A DNA stretch of 64,000 bases from Streptomyces sp. CNH099 (GCA_000514715.1 AZWL01000007.1:186001-250000), one strand, 5' to 3'. Positions 37,410 through 48,639 are shown, numbered from the stretch's first letter. A program made the numbers and translations. The notes: generated by a model from the letters alone, not told the origin.

Positions 37410-39020
37410 CTACTGGGCGCCCAGCAGCAGCCGGGCCTCCCCGGCGGTGATGACGGAGCCCGTGACCAGCACGCCGGCGCCCGCGTACTCGTCCTCCTCC
37501 TCCGCCAGGGTGATGGCCGCCTCCAGGGCGTCGTCGAGCCGCGGCTCGACCTGTACCCGTTCGCTGCCGAAGACCTCGACGGCGATGGCGGCCAGCTCGT
37601 CCGGGTCCATCGCGCGGGTGGTCGAGTTCCGGGTGACGACGACCTCCGCGAAGATCGGCTCGAACGCCTCCAGCACGCCGCGCACGTCCTTCTCCTTGCT
37701 GGTGCCGACGACGCCGACGAGCCGGCTGAAGCCGAACGCCTCCCGCACGCCCGCCGCCGTGGCCTGCGCGCCGGCCGGGTTGTGGGCGGCGTCGAGGATG
37801 ACGGTGGGCGAGGTCCGTACGACCTCCAGCCGGCCCGGCGAGGTGACGGTGGCGAACGCGCGCCGGACGGTGTCGGCGTCGAGGCTGCGGGCGTGCTCGG
37901 AGCCGACGCCGAAGAACGCCTCGACGGCCGCCAGCGCGACCGCGGCGTTGTGCGCCATGTGCTCGCCGTGCAGCGGCAGGAAGACCTCCGGGTACTCGCC
38001 GCCGAGGCCGCGCAGCGTCAGCAACTGCCCGCCGACCGCGACCTCCCGGCTCAGCACGCCGAACTCCATGCCCTCGCGGGCCACCGTCGCGTCCACCTCG
38101 ACCGCCCGCTTCAGCAGCACCTGCGCGGCGTCGACGGGCTGCTGGGCCATGATCACGACGGTGCCCGGGCCGCCGCCCGCGGACGTCGCGGTCTTCTTCA
38201 CGATCCCCGCCTTGTCCGCGGCGATGGCGCCGGGGGTGTCCCCGAGGAGCCGGCTGTGGTCCACGGCGATGGGGGTGACGACGGCGACGGCGGCGTCGAT
38301 GACGTTCGTGCTGTCCCACGTGCCGCCGAGGCCGACCTCGACCACCGCCACGTCCACCGGGGCCTCGGCGAACGCCGCGAACGCCATCGCGGTGAGCATC
38401 TCGAAGAACGACAGCGGGTGCTCCTGCCGGGCGTCGACCAGCTCCGCGTACGGCTTCAGCTCCCGGTACGTCTCGACGAACCTCCCGGCGTCGATCGGCG
38501 CCCCGTCGATGCCGATCCGCTCCGTGATCGACTGCAGGTGCGGGCTGGTGAAGCGGCCCGTGCGCAGCTCGCACGCCACCAGCAGCGCCTCGATCATGCG
38601 GGCGGTGGAGGACTTCCCGTTCGTGCCCGTCAGATGGATCGACGGGTAGGCCCGCTGCGGCTCGCCAAGGATGTCGAGCAGGGCCTCGATGCGCTCAAGC
38701 GACGGGTCGATCCGCGTCTCCGGCCAGCGCGCCAGCAGCTCCGCCTCGGCCTCGCGCAGCGCGCGCGCCACCTCGGGGTCCTGCGGGGGCGCGGGCACGC
38801 CGTCCCCGGCGGGCGGACCCGCCTGGGTGCGCAGCGTGCGGCTGCCGGCCTCGATGACGGCCAGGTCGGGGTCGCGGTCGGTCTCGGTGCCGACGATCTC
38901 GTCGAAGGCTGCGTCCTCGGGGGTCTCGGGGGTCACGGGCCTGTCCGGGGTCTCCGGGCCGTCCGGGCTGCGGTCGGTCTCGTCCGGGTCGGGACCTGCG
39001 GGTTCTTCGCGGGCACTCAC
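37410..39020 (-). CDS. folC: Bifunctional folylpolyglutamate / dihydrofolate synthase
   Basis: The 536-aa Mur-ligase-type enzyme adds glutamates to folate and joins glutamate to dihydropteroate. Visible motifs: the P-loop TGTNGKSSTARMIEALL, then VGLGGTWDSTN with the metal-binding region and DAAHNPAGAQA. An N-terminal extension of about 95 residues is acidic and Pro/Thr-rich (repeats like TPETPED) and not conserved. GTG at 39020. valS lies immediately upstream on the same strand (gap 106 bp). Confidence 0.93.
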   Translation of the reverse strand: MSAREEPAGPDPDETDRSPDGPETPDRPVTPETPEDAAFDEIVGTETDRDPDLAVIEAGSRTLRTQAGPPAGDGVPAPPQDPEVARALREAEAELLARWPETRIDPSLERIEALLDILGEPQRAYPSIHLTGTNGKSSTARMIEALLVACELRTGRFTSPHLQSITERIGIDGAPIDAGRFVETYRELKPYAELVDARQEHPLSFFEMLTAMAFAAFAEAPVDVAVVEVGLGGTWDSTNVIDAAVAVVTPIAVDHSRLLGDTPGAIAADKAGIVKKTATSAGGGPGTVVIMAQQPVDAAQVLLKRAVEVDATVAREGMEFGVLSREVAVGGQLLTLRGLGGEYPEVFLPLHGEHMAHNAAVALAAVEAFFGVGSEHARSLDADTVRRAFATVTSPGRLEVVRTSPTVILDAAHNPAGAQATAAGVREAFGFSRLVGVVGTSKEKDVRGVLEAFEPIFAEVVVTRNSTTRAMDPDELAAIAVEVFGSERVQVEPRLDDALEAAITLAEEEDEYAGAGVLVTGSVITAGEARLLLGAQ

Positions 39021-39126
39021 GATGCCAGTCTAGGGTCCGGCAACGACATGTCCCCGCCCGCGGGGGTCGCCGGCGGGCGAACCGCCGCGGCCGGGCCGGG
39101 CGGCGGGCCCGGCCCGGCCGTACCGG

Positions 39127-41745
39127 CTAGGGCTGCGGCAGCCGGTCCAGCTGGGCGCCGATGCGGACGATGTCCTCCTCGGCCTTCGCCAGCCGGGTAC
39201 GGATCTTCGCCACGACCGGCTCCGGCGCCTTGGCGAGAAAGCCCTCGTTGCCGAGCTTGGCCTCCGCCTGCGCCTTCTCCTTCTCGGCCGCGGCCAGGTC
39301 CTTCGTCAGCCGCTTGCGCTCGGCGGCCACGTCGATGGCCCCGGACAGGTCCAGCGCGACGGTCGCCCCCGCCACCGGCAGCGACGCCGTGGCGGCGAAC
39401 GAGTCGCCCTCGGGCTGCAGGCGCAGCAGCTGCCGCACGGCGGCCTCGTGCGCCTCCAGACCGGCGCCGGCCAGCTCCACCCGGGCGGGCACCCGCTGGC
39501 CCGGCTGCAGGCCCTGGTCGGCGCGGAAGCGGCGGACCTCGGTGACGACCTCCTGCAGCTGCACGATCTCCGCCTCCGCCGTCGCGTCCCGGAAGCCGGA
39601 GTCGGCGGGCCAGTCGGCGATCACGAGGGACTCGCGGCCCGTCAGCGTCGTCCACAGCGCCTCGGTGACGAACGGGACCACCGGGTGCAGCAGCCGCAGC
39701 GTGACGTCCAGGACCTCGCCGAGGACGCGGCGCGAGGCGTCGGCCGCGGGGCCGCCGGCCGCGAACGTCGTCTTGGACAGCTCCACGTACCAGTCGAAGA
39801 CCTCGTCCCAGGCGAAGTGGAACAGCACGTCGGAGAGCTTCGCGAACTGGTAGTCGTCGTAGAGCGCGTCGACCTCGGCGACGACCGCGTTCAACCGGGA
39901 GAGGATCCACCGGTCCGTCGTGGCGAGCTCCCCGGCGGCGGGCAGCGGGCCCTCGACCGTGGCGCCGTTCATCAGCGCGAAGCGCGTGGCGTTCCAGACC
40001 TTGTTCGCGAAGTTGCGCGAGCCCTGCACCCAGTCCTCGCCGATCGGCACGTCGGTGCCGGGGTTGGCGCCGCGGGCGAGGGTGAAGCGGACGGCGTCGG
40101 AGCCGTACTTCTCCATCCACTCCAGCGGGTCCACCGCGTTCCCGAAGGACTTCGACATCTTCTTGCCGAACTGGTCGCGCACCATGCCGTGCAGCGCGAT
40201 CGTACGGAACGGGATCTCGCCGTCCATCGCGTACAGCCCGAACATCATCATCCGGGCGACCCAGAAGAAGAGGATGTCGTAGCCCGTGACCAGGACCGAG
40301 TTCGGATAGAACTTCGCCAGGCTCTCGGTCTCCTCCGGCCAGCCCAGCGTGGAGAACGGCCACAGGCCGGACGAGAACCACGTGTCCAGCACGTCCGTGT
40401 CCTGCGTCCAGCCCTCGCCGCTCGGCGGTTCGTCGTCGGGGCCGACGCAGACCAGCTCGCCGTCCGGGCCGTGCCAGACGGGGATGCGGTGCCCCCACCA
40501 CAGCTGGCGGGAGATGCACCAGTCGTTGAGGTTGTCGACCCAGCCGAAGTACCGGGACTCCATCTCCTTGGGGTGGATGGCGACCCGGCCGTCGCGCACC
40601 GCGTCGCCCGCGGCCTGCGCCAGCGGGCCGACCCGGACCCACCACTGCATGGACAGCCGCGGCTCGACGGTGGTCTTGCAGCGGGAGCAGTGCCCCACCG
40701 AGTGCACGTACGGGCGCTTCTCGGCCACGATCCGGCCGTCGGCGCGCAGCGCGGCGACGATCGCCGAGCGGGCCTCCAGCCGGTCCAGGCCCTGGAACGG
40801 GCCGTGGGCGGTGATCACGGCGTGCTCGTCCATGACCGTGAGCATCGGCAGGTCGTGCCGGCGGCCGATCTCGAAGTCGTTGGGGTCGTGCGCCGGGGTC
40901 ACCTTCACGGCGCCGGAGCCGAACTCCGGGTCCACGTGCTCGTCGGCGACGACGGGGATGCGGCGGCCGGTGAGCGGCAGCACGATCTCCGTGCCGACGA
41001 GGTGGCGGTAGCGCTCGTCGTCCGGGTGGACCGCGACGGCGGTGTCGCCGAGCATCGTCTCCGCGCGCGTGGTGGCCACGACGATGGTGTTCTCGCCCTC
41101 GCCGTAGCGGATGGAGACCAGCTCGCCGTCGTCCTCCTGGTACTCCACCTCGATGTCGGAGATCGCGGTGAGACAGCGGGGGCACCAGTTGATGATGCGC
41201 TCGGCGCGGTAGATCAACTCGTCGTCGTACAGCCGCTTGAAGATGGTCTGGACGGCGCGCGACAGGCCCTCGTCCATGGTGAAGCGGTCCCGGCTCCAGT
41301 CGACGCCGTCGCCGAGACGGCGCATCTGGCCGGCGATCTGCCCGCCGGACTCCGCCTTCCACTTCCACACCCGCTCGACGAACGCCTCGCGGCCCAGATC
41401 GTGCCGCGACAGGCCCTCCTTGGCCAGCTCGCGCTCCACGACGTTCTGCGTGGCGATGCCGGCGTGGTCCATGCCGGGCTGCCACAGCGTCTCGTACCCC
41501 TGCATGCGCTTGCGGCGGGTGAGGGCGTCGATCAGCGTGTGCTCGAAGGCGTGGCCGAGATGGAGGCTGCCGGTGACGTTGGGCGGCGGGATGACGACCG
41601 TGTACGGCGGCTTGTCGCTCTTGGCGTCCGCCGTGAAGTAACCGCGCTCTACCCAGTCCTCGTACAGCGAGGTCTCCACCTCGCCGGGCGTGTACTGCGT
41701 GGGGAGTTCTGCTGCGCTGCTCTGCGGGTTCTTTGCGTCGGTCAC
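39127..41745 (-). CDS. valS: Valyl-tRNA synthetase
   Basis: The 872-aa class I synthetase has the HIGH motif in [16 protein letters not shown], the KMSKS motif in [12 protein letters not shown], a CP1 editing domain and a C-terminal coiled coil ([20 protein letters not shown]). It charges tRNA-Val. ATG at 41745 begins [10 protein letters not shown]. The 164-bp upstream gap is shared with a divergent gene and contains two DnaA-box-like sequences. Confidence 0.97.
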   Translation of the reverse strand: MTDAKNPQSSAAELPTQYTPGEVETSLYEDWVERGYFTADAKSDKPPYTVVIPPPNVTGSLHLGHAFEHTLIDALTRRKRMQGYETLWQPGMDHAGIATQNVVERELAKEGLSRHDLGREAFVERVWKWKAESGGQIAGQMRRLGDGVDWSRDRFTMDEGLSRAVQTIFKRLYDDELIYRAERIINWCPRCLTAISDIEVEYQEDDGELVSIRYGEGENTIVVATTRAETMLGDTAVAVHPDDERYRHLVGTEIVLPLTGRRIPVVADEHVDPEFGSGAVKVTPAHDPNDFEIGRRHDLPMLTVMDEHAVITAHGPFQGLDRLEARSAIVAALRADGRIVAEKRPYVHSVGHCSRCKTTVEPRLSMQWWVRVGPLAQAAGDAVRDGRVAIHPKEMESRYFGWVDNLNDWCISRQLWWGHRIPVWHGPDGELVCVGPDDEPPSGEGWTQDTDVLDTWFSSGLWPFSTLGWPEETESLAKFYPNSVLVTGYDILFFWVARMMMFGLYAMDGEIPFRTIALHGMVRDQFGKKMSKSFGNAVDPLEWMEKYGSDAVRFTLARGANPGTDVPIGEDWVQGSRNFANKVWNATRFALMNGATVEGPLPAAGELATTDRWILSRLNAVVAEVDALYDDYQFAKLSDVLFHFAWDEVFDWYVELSKTTFAAGGPAADASRRVLGEVLDVTLRLLHPVVPFVTEALWTTLTGRESLVIADWPADSGFRDATAEAEIVQLQEVVTEVRRFRADQGLQPGQRVPARVELAGAGLEAHEAAVRQLLRLQPEGDSFAATASLPVAGATVALDLSGAIDVAAERKRLTKDLAAAEKEKAQAEAKLGNEGFLAKAPEPVVAKIRTRLAKAEEDIVRIGAQLDRLPQP

Positions 41746-41786
41746 GACGGTCAGTCTAGAGCCGCGTCACACCCTGCCGCGAACCG

Positions 41787-41816
41787 CTTGTGGACGACGT
41801 GCGTCCTTGTGGACAA
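41787..41816 (-). promoter_or_regulatory. Tandem pair of DnaA-box-like sequences
   Basis: On the minus strand TTGTCCACA (41808-41816) is the exact streptomycete DnaA-box consensus as I recall it, and TCGTCCACA (41789-41797) fits its degenerate form. They have the same orientation and are 19 bp apart, between valS and a divergent gene. Confidence 0.55.
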
Positions 41817-41909
41817 CCGCCTACCGGGCTGATCGGGGCCCGAGGCAGCGCTACGCGGCGCGATCCGACAGTATGGGCGGAGCAGTTTTAACTCACGGAG
41901 GGGACCGTA

Positions 41910-43034
41910 ATGAGTCACAACCAGCCGCCGCCACCCGGACCCTACGGGGGTGGAGGGCAGCAGCCAGGCCCGTACGGGCAGCCCGGTCCCTACGGCCAGC
42001 CGCCGCAGCCCCCACAGCAGCCGGCGCAGTCGCCCTACGCCCAGCCCGCGCAGCCGGGCCAGCCGGGCCAGCCCGGCTACGGCTATCCGCAGCAGGGCGG
42101 CGACCAGGGTTACGGCCAGCAGCAGCCCGGCCCGTACGGCCAGCCCGGTGGGTACGGTCAGCAGCAGCCCGGTGGGTACGGACAGCAGCAGGCGGGGCCG
42201 TACGGGCAGCAGCCCGGGTACAACCAGGCCCCGCCTCCGCCGCCGCCGGGCGGCAACAAGAACAAGACCCTGTTCATCGTCCTCGCCGCCGTGGTCGCGG
42301 TCGCCCTGATAGCCGTGGGCGGGTTCTTCCTGCTCGGTGGCGACGACGACGATGACGGCAAGAAGGACGAGTCGAAGAACTCGCAGACCGACGGCGGCAC
42401 CGACGGCGGCGACGACGGCGACAGCGGCGACGACGGCGAGGACCCGCCCGCCGACAGCGGCGAGAAGTACAAGCTGACCACTCCGCAGACGGTCGCCACC
42501 GAGTACCAGAAGGACGCGGCCTCCAGCTCCGGCAGCGACCTCTCGTCGAGCGACATGGACGAGCTGGAGTCGTTCGGGATCACCGACGCCGAGGACGTGG
42601 GCGCCAGCTACAAGGCGGGCGAGAGCCAGACCGCCAAGGTGCTGGAGTTCCAGGGCGTCTACGGCACGGTCGACGATCCCGAGGCGGCTCTGGACGGGTT
42701 CTACACCTACATGGCGAAGGAGGCCGCGGCCGACCCGTCCACCGGCGGCGGCGACAGCGCGCGGCTGGTCGGCAGCCCGGAGGACGTCGAGCCCGACGGG
42801 CTGGAGGAGGGCGCTTCGATGAAGTGCCAGTACGTCGAGTTCTCCACCGACGACCCGAGCGCGCCGGTCGACAGCTTCAAGTTCCCGACCTGCGCCTGGG
42901 CCGACTCCAGCACCATCGGCTTCGTCCTGGTGGGGGACCCGGCGCAGATCATCCTGGGCGGCGAGACGAGCATCGACGACGCCGCGAGCACCACCGCGGA
43001 CGTCCGCAGCGACGTGCGGGTGCCGATCGGCTGA
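41910..43034 (+). CDS. Membrane-anchored protein with Pro/Gln/Tyr-rich N-terminus
   Basis: The 374-aa protein has a 115-residue cytoplasmic Gly/Gln/Pro/Tyr repeat region (units like YGQQQPG), one transmembrane helix ([23 protein letters not shown], about 121-143), an Asp/Gly-rich linker and a C-terminal extracytoplasmic domain of about 200 residues with two cysteines (MKCQY and PTCAW) that could pair. No family is recognised. ATG at 41910 follows GGAGGGG. It is divergent from valS and ends at a terminator shared with clpX. Proteins of this layout are common in actinomycetes. Confidence 0.85.
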   Translation: MSHNQPPPPGPYGGGGQQPGPYGQPGPYGQPPQPPQQPAQSPYAQPAQPGQPGQPGYGYPQQGGDQGYGQQQPGPYGQPGGYGQQQPGGYGQQQAGPYGQQPGYNQAPPPPPPGGNKNKTLFIVLAAVVAVALIAVGGFFLLGGDDDDDGKKDESKNSQTDGGTDGGDDGDSGDDGEDPPADSGEKYKLTTPQTVATEYQKDAASSSGSDLSSSDMDELESFGITDAEDVGASYKAGESQTAKVLEFQGVYGTVDDPEAALDGFYTYMAKEAAADPSTGGGDSARLVGSPEDVEPDGLEEGASMKCQYVEFSTDDPSAPVDSFKFPTCAWADSSTIGFVLVGDPAQIILGGETSIDDAASTTADVRSDVRVPIG

Positions 43035-43058
43035 GCCGCACGCCGTACCGCACACGCG

Positions 43059-43087
43059 AAGGGGCCGCCCGGTGGGCGGCCCCTTTT
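43059..43087. terminator. Terminator between membrane-protein gene and clpX
   Basis: A perfect 12-bp stem (43059-43070 with 43074-43085, 3-base loop) ends in TTTT on the plus strand. The plus-strand reading AAGGGG...CCCCTTTT makes it a good intrinsic terminator; the A run on the other side allows it to work for clpX too. Confidence 0.85.
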
Positions 43088-43109
43088 CGTACCGTGCGCT
43101 GTCCGCGGC

Positions 43110-44402
43110 TCAGGCGCTCTCCTGGTGCCGCTGCTCCGGCTCGGCGGCGCGGGAGCGGGGCACCAGCGTCGGGTTGACGTTGGAGTGCACCGCCTCCTCC
43201 GTGATGACCACACGGGCCACGTCCTTGCGGGACGGCACCTCGTACATCACCGACTGCAGCACCTCCTCCATGATGGCGCGCAGCCCGCGCGCGCCGGTGC
43301 CGCGGAGGATGGCCTGGTCGGCGATGGCCTCCAGCGCCGGGCGGTCGAAGTCCAGCTCGACGCCGTCGAGTTCGAAGAGGCGCTGGTACTGCTTGACGAG
43401 CGCGTTCCTCGGCTCGACGAGGATCTTCAGCAGGGCGGCCCGGTCCAGGTTGTGCACGCTGGTGATGACCGGCAGCCGGCCGATGAACTCCGGGATCATG
43501 CCGTACTTCACCAGGTCCTCGGGCATGACCTCCTGGAACGGGTCCTCGTTCTCCAGCTCGCGCTTGGAGCGGATCGTGGCGCCGAAGCCGATGCCCTTGG
43601 CGCCCGCCCGGGACTCGATGAGCTTCTCCAGGCCGGCGAAGGCGCCGCCGACGATGAACAGCACGTTCGTGGTGTCGATCTGGATGAACTCCTGGTGCGG
43701 GTGCTTCCGGCCGCCCTGCGGCGGCACGGAGGCCGTCGTGCCCTCCAGGATCTTCAGCAGCGCCTGCTGCACGCCTTCGCCGGAGACGTCACGGGTGATC
43801 GACGGGTTCTCACTCTTCCGTGCGACCTTGTCGATCTCGTCGATGTAGATGATGCCGGTCTCGGCCTTCTTGACGTCGTAGTCGGCGGCCTGGATCAGCT
43901 TCAGCAGGATGTTCTCGACGTCCTCGCCCACGTACCCCGCCTCGGTGAGGGCGGTGGCGTCGGCGATGGCGAAGGGGACGTTGAGCATCCGGGCCAGGGT
44001 CTGCGCCAGCAGCGTCTTGCCGGAACCGGTGGGGCCGAGCAGCAGGATGTTGGACTTCGACAGCTCGATGCCGTCCTCGCGGTTCTGCGCCGCGGTGCCG
44101 TTCTCGCCGGCCTGCACCCGCTTGTAGTGGTTGTAGACGGCGACGGACAGCGCCTTCTTGGCGGCCTCCTGGCCGACGACGTAGCCCTCAAGGAACTCGT
44201 AGATCTCGCGTGGCTTGGGCAGTTCCTCCCAGCGCACCTCGGAGCTCTCGGCCAGCTCCTCTTCGATGATCTCGTTGCAGAGGTCGATGCACTCGTCGCA
44301 GATGTAGACGCCGGGTCCTGCGATGAGCTTCTTGACCTGCTTCTGGCTCTTGCCGCAGAACGAGCATTTCAGCAGATCGCCGCCGTCACCGATGCGTGCC
44401 AC
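43110..44402 (-). CDS. clpX: ATP-dependent Clp protease ATP-binding subunit ClpX
   Basis: The 430-aa protein has the N-terminal zinc finger (CSFCGK ... CDEC, near residues 13-37), Walker [13 protein letters not shown], Walker B IIYIDEID and the sensor regions of the AAA+ unfoldase. It unfolds substrates for ClpP. GTG at 44402 ([16 protein letters not shown]) was chosen because the zinc finger lies 11 residues in and AAGGGGA precedes it. clpP2 and clpP1 lie upstream on the same strand, 216 bp away. Confidence 0.97.
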   Translation of the reverse strand: MARIGDGGDLLKCSFCGKSQKQVKKLIAGPGVYICDECIDLCNEIIEEELAESSEVRWEELPKPREIYEFLEGYVVGQEAAKKALSVAVYNHYKRVQAGENGTAAQNREDGIELSKSNILLLGPTGSGKTLLAQTLARMLNVPFAIADATALTEAGYVGEDVENILLKLIQAADYDVKKAETGIIYIDEIDKVARKSENPSITRDVSGEGVQQALLKILEGTTASVPPQGGRKHPHQEFIQIDTTNVLFIVGGAFAGLEKLIESRAGAKGIGFGATIRSKRELENEDPFQEVMPEDLVKYGMIPEFIGRLPVITSVHNLDRAALLKILVEPRNALVKQYQRLFELDGVELDFDRPALEAIADQAILRGTGARGLRAIMEEVLQSVMYEVPSRKDVARVVITEEAVHSNVNPTLVPRSRAAEPEQRHQESA

Positions 44403-44618
44403 GAGGTGCTTCCCCTTCGCCTGGGATCCGCTCTTGGGGGGCGGAACCTGGTTGCGTATCGACGGTACCTTGCCCGGAGCCCCGAGCGGTCCCCTTGGGC
44501 CCAACTCACTGGTTCGCTTCCCAGGGGACCGCTCCACGGGCGGCCCTGTCCAGAGGACGAGGGCCCGGACGAATGGTCCGGCGCCGCGGAAACGGAGCCG
44601 GGAACCGGCCGCGAGCCG

Positions 44619-45311
44619 TCAGCCGCCGATACCGGCGGACATCTTGCGGGTGGAGACGATCTGGTCGATCAGCCCGTACTCCAGCGACTCCTCGGCGGTG
44701 AGGATCTTGTCCCGCTCGATGTCGTCCTTGATCTTCTCGATCGGCGTCGTCGAGTGCTTGGCCAGCATCTCCTCCAGCTGGTTACGCATCCGGAAGATCT
44801 CCTTCGCGGCGATCTCCAGGTCGGAGACCTGACCGCGGCCGGTCTCGGTGTAGGGCTGGTGGATCAGGATGCGGGCGTTCGGCAGGGCCATGCGCTTGCC
44901 CTCGGTGCCGGCGGCCAGCAGCACGGCGGCGGCCGAGGCGGCCTGGCCCATGCAGACGGTCTGGATGTCCGGCTTGACGAACTGCATCGTGTCGTAGATG
45001 GCGGTGAGCGCCGTGAAGGAGCCGCCGGGGCTGTTGATGTAGACCGAGATGTCCCGGTCGGGGTCCATCGACTCCAGGCACAGCAGCTGGGCCATCACGT
45101 CGTTGGCCGAGGCGTCGTCGATCTGCACGCCGAGGAAGATGACCCGCTCCTCGAAGAGCTTCGCGTACGGGTCGTACTCGCGGATGCCCTGCGAGGTGCG
45201 CTCGACGAAGCGCGGGATGACGTAGCGGGACTCGGCGCCCAGCGAACGACGGGCGTCGGCGGCCTCGTCGGCCAAGCGGTCGTAGAGGCCGCTTCCGGGG
45301 AAGTTCTGCAT
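44619..45311 (-). CDS. clpP2: ATP-dependent Clp protease proteolytic subunit ClpP2
   Basis: The 230-aa serine protease subunit has the nucleophile in [11 protein letters not shown], the catalytic histidine in [12 protein letters not shown] and the Asp in [11 protein letters not shown] longer N-terminus (about 40 residues) than ClpP1 fits the second subunit of the actinobacterial heterotetradecamer. ATG at 45311. clpP1 lies 95 bp upstream on the same strand, forming the clpP1-clpP2 operon. Confidence 0.96.
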   Translation of the reverse strand: MQNFPGSGLYDRLADEAADARRSLGAESRYVIPRFVERTSQGIREYDPYAKLFEERVIFLGVQIDDASANDVMAQLLCLESMDPDRDISVYINSPGGSFTALTAIYDTMQFVKPDIQTVCMGQAASAAAVLLAAGTEGKRMALPNARILIHQPYTETGRGQVSDLEIAAKEIFRMRNQLEEMLAKHSTTPIEKIKDDIERDKILTAEESLEYGLIDQIVSTRKMSAGIGG

Positions 45312-45406
45312 CGTGGTGTTCCGTCCTGGTGGCAGTGCGGCTGTGAAGGTCTGCGCGGGCTACGTGGCTGCGGGCGAGCCGGGGCGGGGGCGCCGGGGCC
45401 GGGGCC

Positions 45407-46021
45407 TCAGGCGCCGGTGCCGCCGCCGCCCGGGATGCCCGTGGCCGACGGCATGACCTCGTCGATCAGGCCGTACTCCTTGGCCTCCTCGGCGGAGAAC
45501 CAGCGGTCGCGGTCGGAGTCGTGGATGACCTGCTCGACGCTCTGGCCGGTGTGCAGGGCGGTCAGCTCCGCCATCTTCTTCTTCGTGCGGATCAGCTGCT
45601 CGGCGTGGATCTTGATGTCCGTCGCCGAGCCGGCCAGGCCGGCGGACGGCTGGTGGATCAGGATCTCGGCGTTCGGCAGCGCGAAGCGCTTGCCGGGGGT
45701 GCCGGCACTGAGCAGGAACTGGCCCATGGAGGCCGCGAGGCCCAGGGCGATGGTGACGATGTCGTTCTTGATGAACTGCATCGTGTCGTAGATCGCCATG
45801 CCGGCGGTCACGGAGCCGCCGGGGCTGTTGACGTAGAGGTTGATGTCCTTGTCCGGGTCGGCGGCGAGGAGGAGCAGCTGCGCCGTGATCTTGTTGGCGA
45901 TGTCGTCGTCGACCGGCTGGCCCAGGAAGATGATGCGCTCGTTGAGCAGCCGGTTGTAGACCTGGTCGCCAAGGCCGCCGAAGGACGGCTCGCCCGGCCC
46001 GGTAAGCATCGGGTTCGTCAC
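45407..46021 (-). CDS. clpP1: ATP-dependent Clp protease proteolytic subunit ClpP1
   Basis: The 204-aa protein has the catalytic triad motifs [14 protein letters not shown] (Ser), ILIHQPSAG (His) and [13 protein letters not shown] (Asp). GTG at 46021. It is the first gene of the clpP1-clpP2 operon; the ClgR-type site upstream suggests induction under protein stress. In Streptomyces, ClpP1P2 loss blocks aerial growth. Confidence 0.96.
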   Translation of the reverse strand: MTNPMLTGPGEPSFGGLGDQVYNRLLNERIIFLGQPVDDDIANKITAQLLLLAADPDKDINLYVNSPGGSVTAGMAIYDTMQFIKNDIVTIALGLAASMGQFLLSAGTPGKRFALPNAEILIHQPSAGLAGSATDIKIHAEQLIRTKKKMAELTALHTGQSVEQVIHDSDRDRWFSAEEAKEYGLIDEVMPSATGIPGGGGTGA

Positions 46022-46143
46022 GTGTCCACCTGCTCACTCTGCGACGGCCGCCAGAGGCCGTCTGACTGTACGTTCCTGACTTGCCTGACTTGCTTATGGA
46101 CCCTAACGCGCAGGTAGGCGGGCGCCATCCCGGTTCTGGAACT

Positions 46144-46157
46144 GTTCGCTGTGAGCG
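46144..46157 (-). promoter_or_regulatory. ClgR-type operator upstream of clpP1
   Basis: GTTCGC, five bases, GCG (here GTTCGCTGTGAGCG) matches the site I recall for the activator ClgR at the streptomycete clpP1 promoter. It lies 123-136 bases before the clpP1 GTG. A TAGGGT-like -10 (near 46103-46108) lies between. Confidence 0.65.
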
Positions 46158-46284
46158 CAGGCCCTGCGGGCGGCGCGGCGGGGTACACCGGTACGGGGCC
46201 GGCCGGGTCCGTCGGGCGGTCGGCGACGGGGAGCGGCACCCTACGCAGGCGGCGGGTGCCGGGGCGGCACGCCTCCCGCGAACG

Positions 46285-46321
46285 CCGCCGGGCCCCGCCG
46301 CCGTGCGGCGGGGCCCGGCGG
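46285..46321 (-). terminator. Terminator after tig
   Basis: A perfect 17-bp G+C stem (46285-46301 with 46305-46321) with a 3-base loop lies 16 bases past the tig stop. No T tract. Confidence 0.8.
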
Positions 46322-46336
46322 GGTGCTCACCCGGGC

Positions 46337-47767
46337 TCAGGCGCCGGTCGTCTCGGACGGCTTCACGTCGTCGCCGTCCGCCCCGGCCGTCCCGTCCGCC
46401 GTCTCCGTGGCGGAAGGCGTCTCCGCGGAAGGCGTCACCGTCTCGGCCGTCTCGTCCTCCTCCGACAGGTCGACCGCCTCGCCGTTCGTGTCCGTGATCG
46501 TCGCGGCCTCGACCACCACCGCCAGCGCCTTGCCGCGGGCGACCTCGCCGACCAGCACCGGCACCTGGCCGCCCTCGACCACGGCCTGCGCGAACTGGTC
46601 CGGGCTCATACCCGACGACTGTGCACGGCGCATCAGGTGCTCGGTCAGCTCCTCCTGCCCGACGTTCACCTGCTCCTTGCCGACCAGCTCGTCGAGGACG
46701 AACTGCGTGCGGATACCGCGCTCCGCCTGCTCCTTCAGCTCCGCGTCGTGCTCCTCGGCGGTCTTCTCCTGCAGCTTCAGGTAGCCCTCCAGGTCCATCC
46801 CCATCTGGGCCAGCTGGTGGTTCTCCAGGTTGTGCTTGCGGGTGGAGATCTCCTCCTCCAGCAGCTTCTCCGGCACCGGGATCTCCACCAGGCCGAGCAG
46901 CTCGTCCAGCACCTTCTCCTGGGCCTGCTGCGCCTGGTCGTAGCGCTTCATCTGCTCCAGCCGCTTCCGGCTGTCCGCCCGCATCTCCTCCAGCGTGTCG
47001 AACTCGCTGGCCATCTGGGCGAAGTCGTCGTCCAGCTCGGGCAGCTCGCGCTCGGCGACCTGCGTGACCTCGACCTTGACCTCCGCCTCGCGGCCGGCCG
47101 CGGAGCCGCCCTTCAGCTCGGAGGAGAACGTCGCGGAGCCGCCGGCCTCCAGGCCGGTGACGGCCTCGTCGATGCCGTCCAGCAGCTCGCCGGAGCCGAT
47201 GGTGTACGACACGCCGCTGGCGACGCCGTCTTCCAGCACCTCGCCGTCGACGCTGGCCTCCAGGTCGATCGTGACGACGTCGCCCTCCGCCGCGGCCCGC
47301 TCGACCGGCGTGGTGGAGGCGAAGCGCTCGCGCAGCTGCTCGACCGACTTGTCGACGTCCTCCTCGGGCACCTCGATGGCGTCGACCTCGACGCTGATGC
47401 CGGAGTAGTCCGGGATCTCGAACTCGGGACGGATGTCCACCTCGGCGGTGAAGGTCAGGGTCTCGTTGTCCTTCAGCTCGGTGATGTCGACCTCGGGCCG
47501 GCCCAGCGGCTTGAGGTCGCCCTCGTTGACGGCGTCCTCGTAGAGCTTCGGCAGCGCCTCGTTGACGGCCTCCTCCAGGACGGCGCCGCGACCGAACCGC
47601 TGGTCGATGATGCGGGCCGGGATCTTGCCCTTGCGGAAGCCCGGCACGGTGACCTGCTGGTTGATCTTCTTGTACGCCGCGTCGAGGCTGGGCTTGAGCT
47701 CCTCGAAGGGCACCTCGACAGTGAGCCGAACCCGGGTCGGGTTCAGGGTCTCCACGGCGCTCTTCAC
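46337..47767 (-). CDS. tig: Trigger factor
   Basis: The 476-aa ribosome-associated chaperone has the N-terminal ribosome-binding domain with the signature GFRKGKIP, a central FKBP-like peptidyl-prolyl isomerase domain and a C-terminal chaperone arm (about 260-430). The last 40 residues are Glu/Ala/Thr-rich, unlike the enterobacterial protein. GTG at 47767 ([12 protein letters not shown]) has AAGGAG 7 bases upstream; the frame remains open further but without homology. It is transcribed toward clpP1. Confidence 0.96.
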   Translation of the reverse strand: MKSAVETLNPTRVRLTVEVPFEELKPSLDAAYKKINQQVTVPGFRKGKIPARIIDQRFGRGAVLEEAVNEALPKLYEDAVNEGDLKPLGRPEVDITELKDNETLTFTAEVDIRPEFEIPDYSGISVEVDAIEVPEEDVDKSVEQLRERFASTTPVERAAAEGDVVTIDLEASVDGEVLEDGVASGVSYTIGSGELLDGIDEAVTGLEAGGSATFSSELKGGSAAGREAEVKVEVTQVAERELPELDDDFAQMASEFDTLEEMRADSRKRLEQMKRYDQAQQAQEKVLDELLGLVEIPVPEKLLEEEISTRKHNLENHQLAQMGMDLEGYLKLQEKTAEEHDAELKEQAERGIRTQFVLDELVGKEQVNVGQEELTEHLMRRAQSSGMSPDQFAQAVVEGGQVPVLVGEVARGKALAVVVEAATITDTNGEAVDLSEEDETAETVTPSAETPSATETADGTAGADGDDVKPSETTGA

Positions 47768-47955
47768 GGTCGGTCTCCTTGGGATGGCGTCTGGGAAGTG
47801 CGGTACTTCTTCTGGACTTCTTGTGGCTGCGTCCGGGCTTCGGCCGAAGCTGGGGAGCGGCCCGGGTCCAGGCACGCAGGAACGCAGCTTGCATAGTACC
47901 GGTGCCGGGCCCACTCCCCATAAAGGGACCTTCGCGCCGAAGGGCCCCGCCGCGG

Positions 47956-48029
47956 TCGGGGTGGCCGGATTCGAACCGACGACCTTCCGCTCCCAAAGCG
48001 GACGCGCTACCAAGCTGCGCCACACCCCG
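47956..48029 (-). tRNA. tRNA-Pro (anticodon TGG)
   Basis: On the minus strand this 74-nt segment begins CGGGGTG and ends CACCCCG plus discriminator A. The anticodon loop TTTGGGA between TCCGC and GCGGA gives anticodon TGG. The T arm reads GGTTCGAATCC. CCA is not encoded. Confidence 0.95.
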
Positions 48030-48241
48030 CTGGTGCGAGCAGTAGGGTACATGGCTGCGCAGCCCCGCCGCCGCGGATTACGTCCCTGGTGACGCCGCAC
48101 GCGCGCGGTACCCGGCCCGCGCCGGGCGCACGGCCGTGACGCGCGCGCGGCCGCACCGCCGCGCGCCCCCGGGGAAGCCGCGTGCGGGACGGGGGCACAG
48201 CGGCTACGATGCAGGGCGTGCCGCACGCAGGAGCGGCGTCT

Positions 48242-48312
<71 letters not shown>

Positions 48313-48444
48313 CGGTAGGAGGCGGCCGGGACCCGGCCCGCGCCGCGTCGGCCGCGACGGGCACGGATCAGGGCCCCGGCCTTCGCCGTGGGTGCCGGCA
48401 GGGTGCGCCCTGTGCGCCGGCCGGGGCGCCGCCGCGAGCGGCGG

Positions 48445-48639
48445 TCAGGTGCCGATCTCGCTGATGCTCTCCGTGATCTCGTCCAGTGCGTCGTTGATGT
48501 CCGGAGCGGCGCTGCTGGACGCCAGGAAGAAGCCGAAGAGCACGGCGACGAGCGCCGGACCGATCTTGACCGAGCCGCCGCGGATCAGCACGACCAGGAT
48601 GATCCCCATCAGCAGCACCATGGACAGTGAGATAGCCAC
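48445..48639 (-). CDS. Small conserved membrane protein
   Basis: The 64-aa protein has two hydrophobic helices (SMVLLMGIILVVLI and PALVAVLFGFFLA) and a short acidic C-terminus (DINDALDEITESISEIG). A Streptomyces family of this form lies beside the tRNA-Gly gene (recollection). GTG at 48639 is used; its Shine-Dalgarno site is weak and an in-frame ATG upstream (48711) gives a Cys-rich, unlikely leader. Function unknown. Confidence 0.65.
   Translation of the reverse strand: MAISLSMVLLMGIILVVLIRGGSVKIGPALVAVLFGFFLASSSAAPDINDALDEITESISEIGT

Larger units (their letters stand above)
46022..46336. other. Intergenic region between clpP1 and tig
   Basis: The 315-bp gap contains the clpP1 promoter region, the ClgR-type site at 46144-46157 and the tig terminator at 46285-46321. 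Direct repeats of CTGACTTGC-like sequence lie near 46077-46093. No gene is supported. Confidence 0.55.

Noticed and set aside
41746-41909. Possible T-box riboswitch before valS
   Set aside because: No T-box core (TGG-type bulge, AGGGTGG-like sequence) is seen in the short leader.
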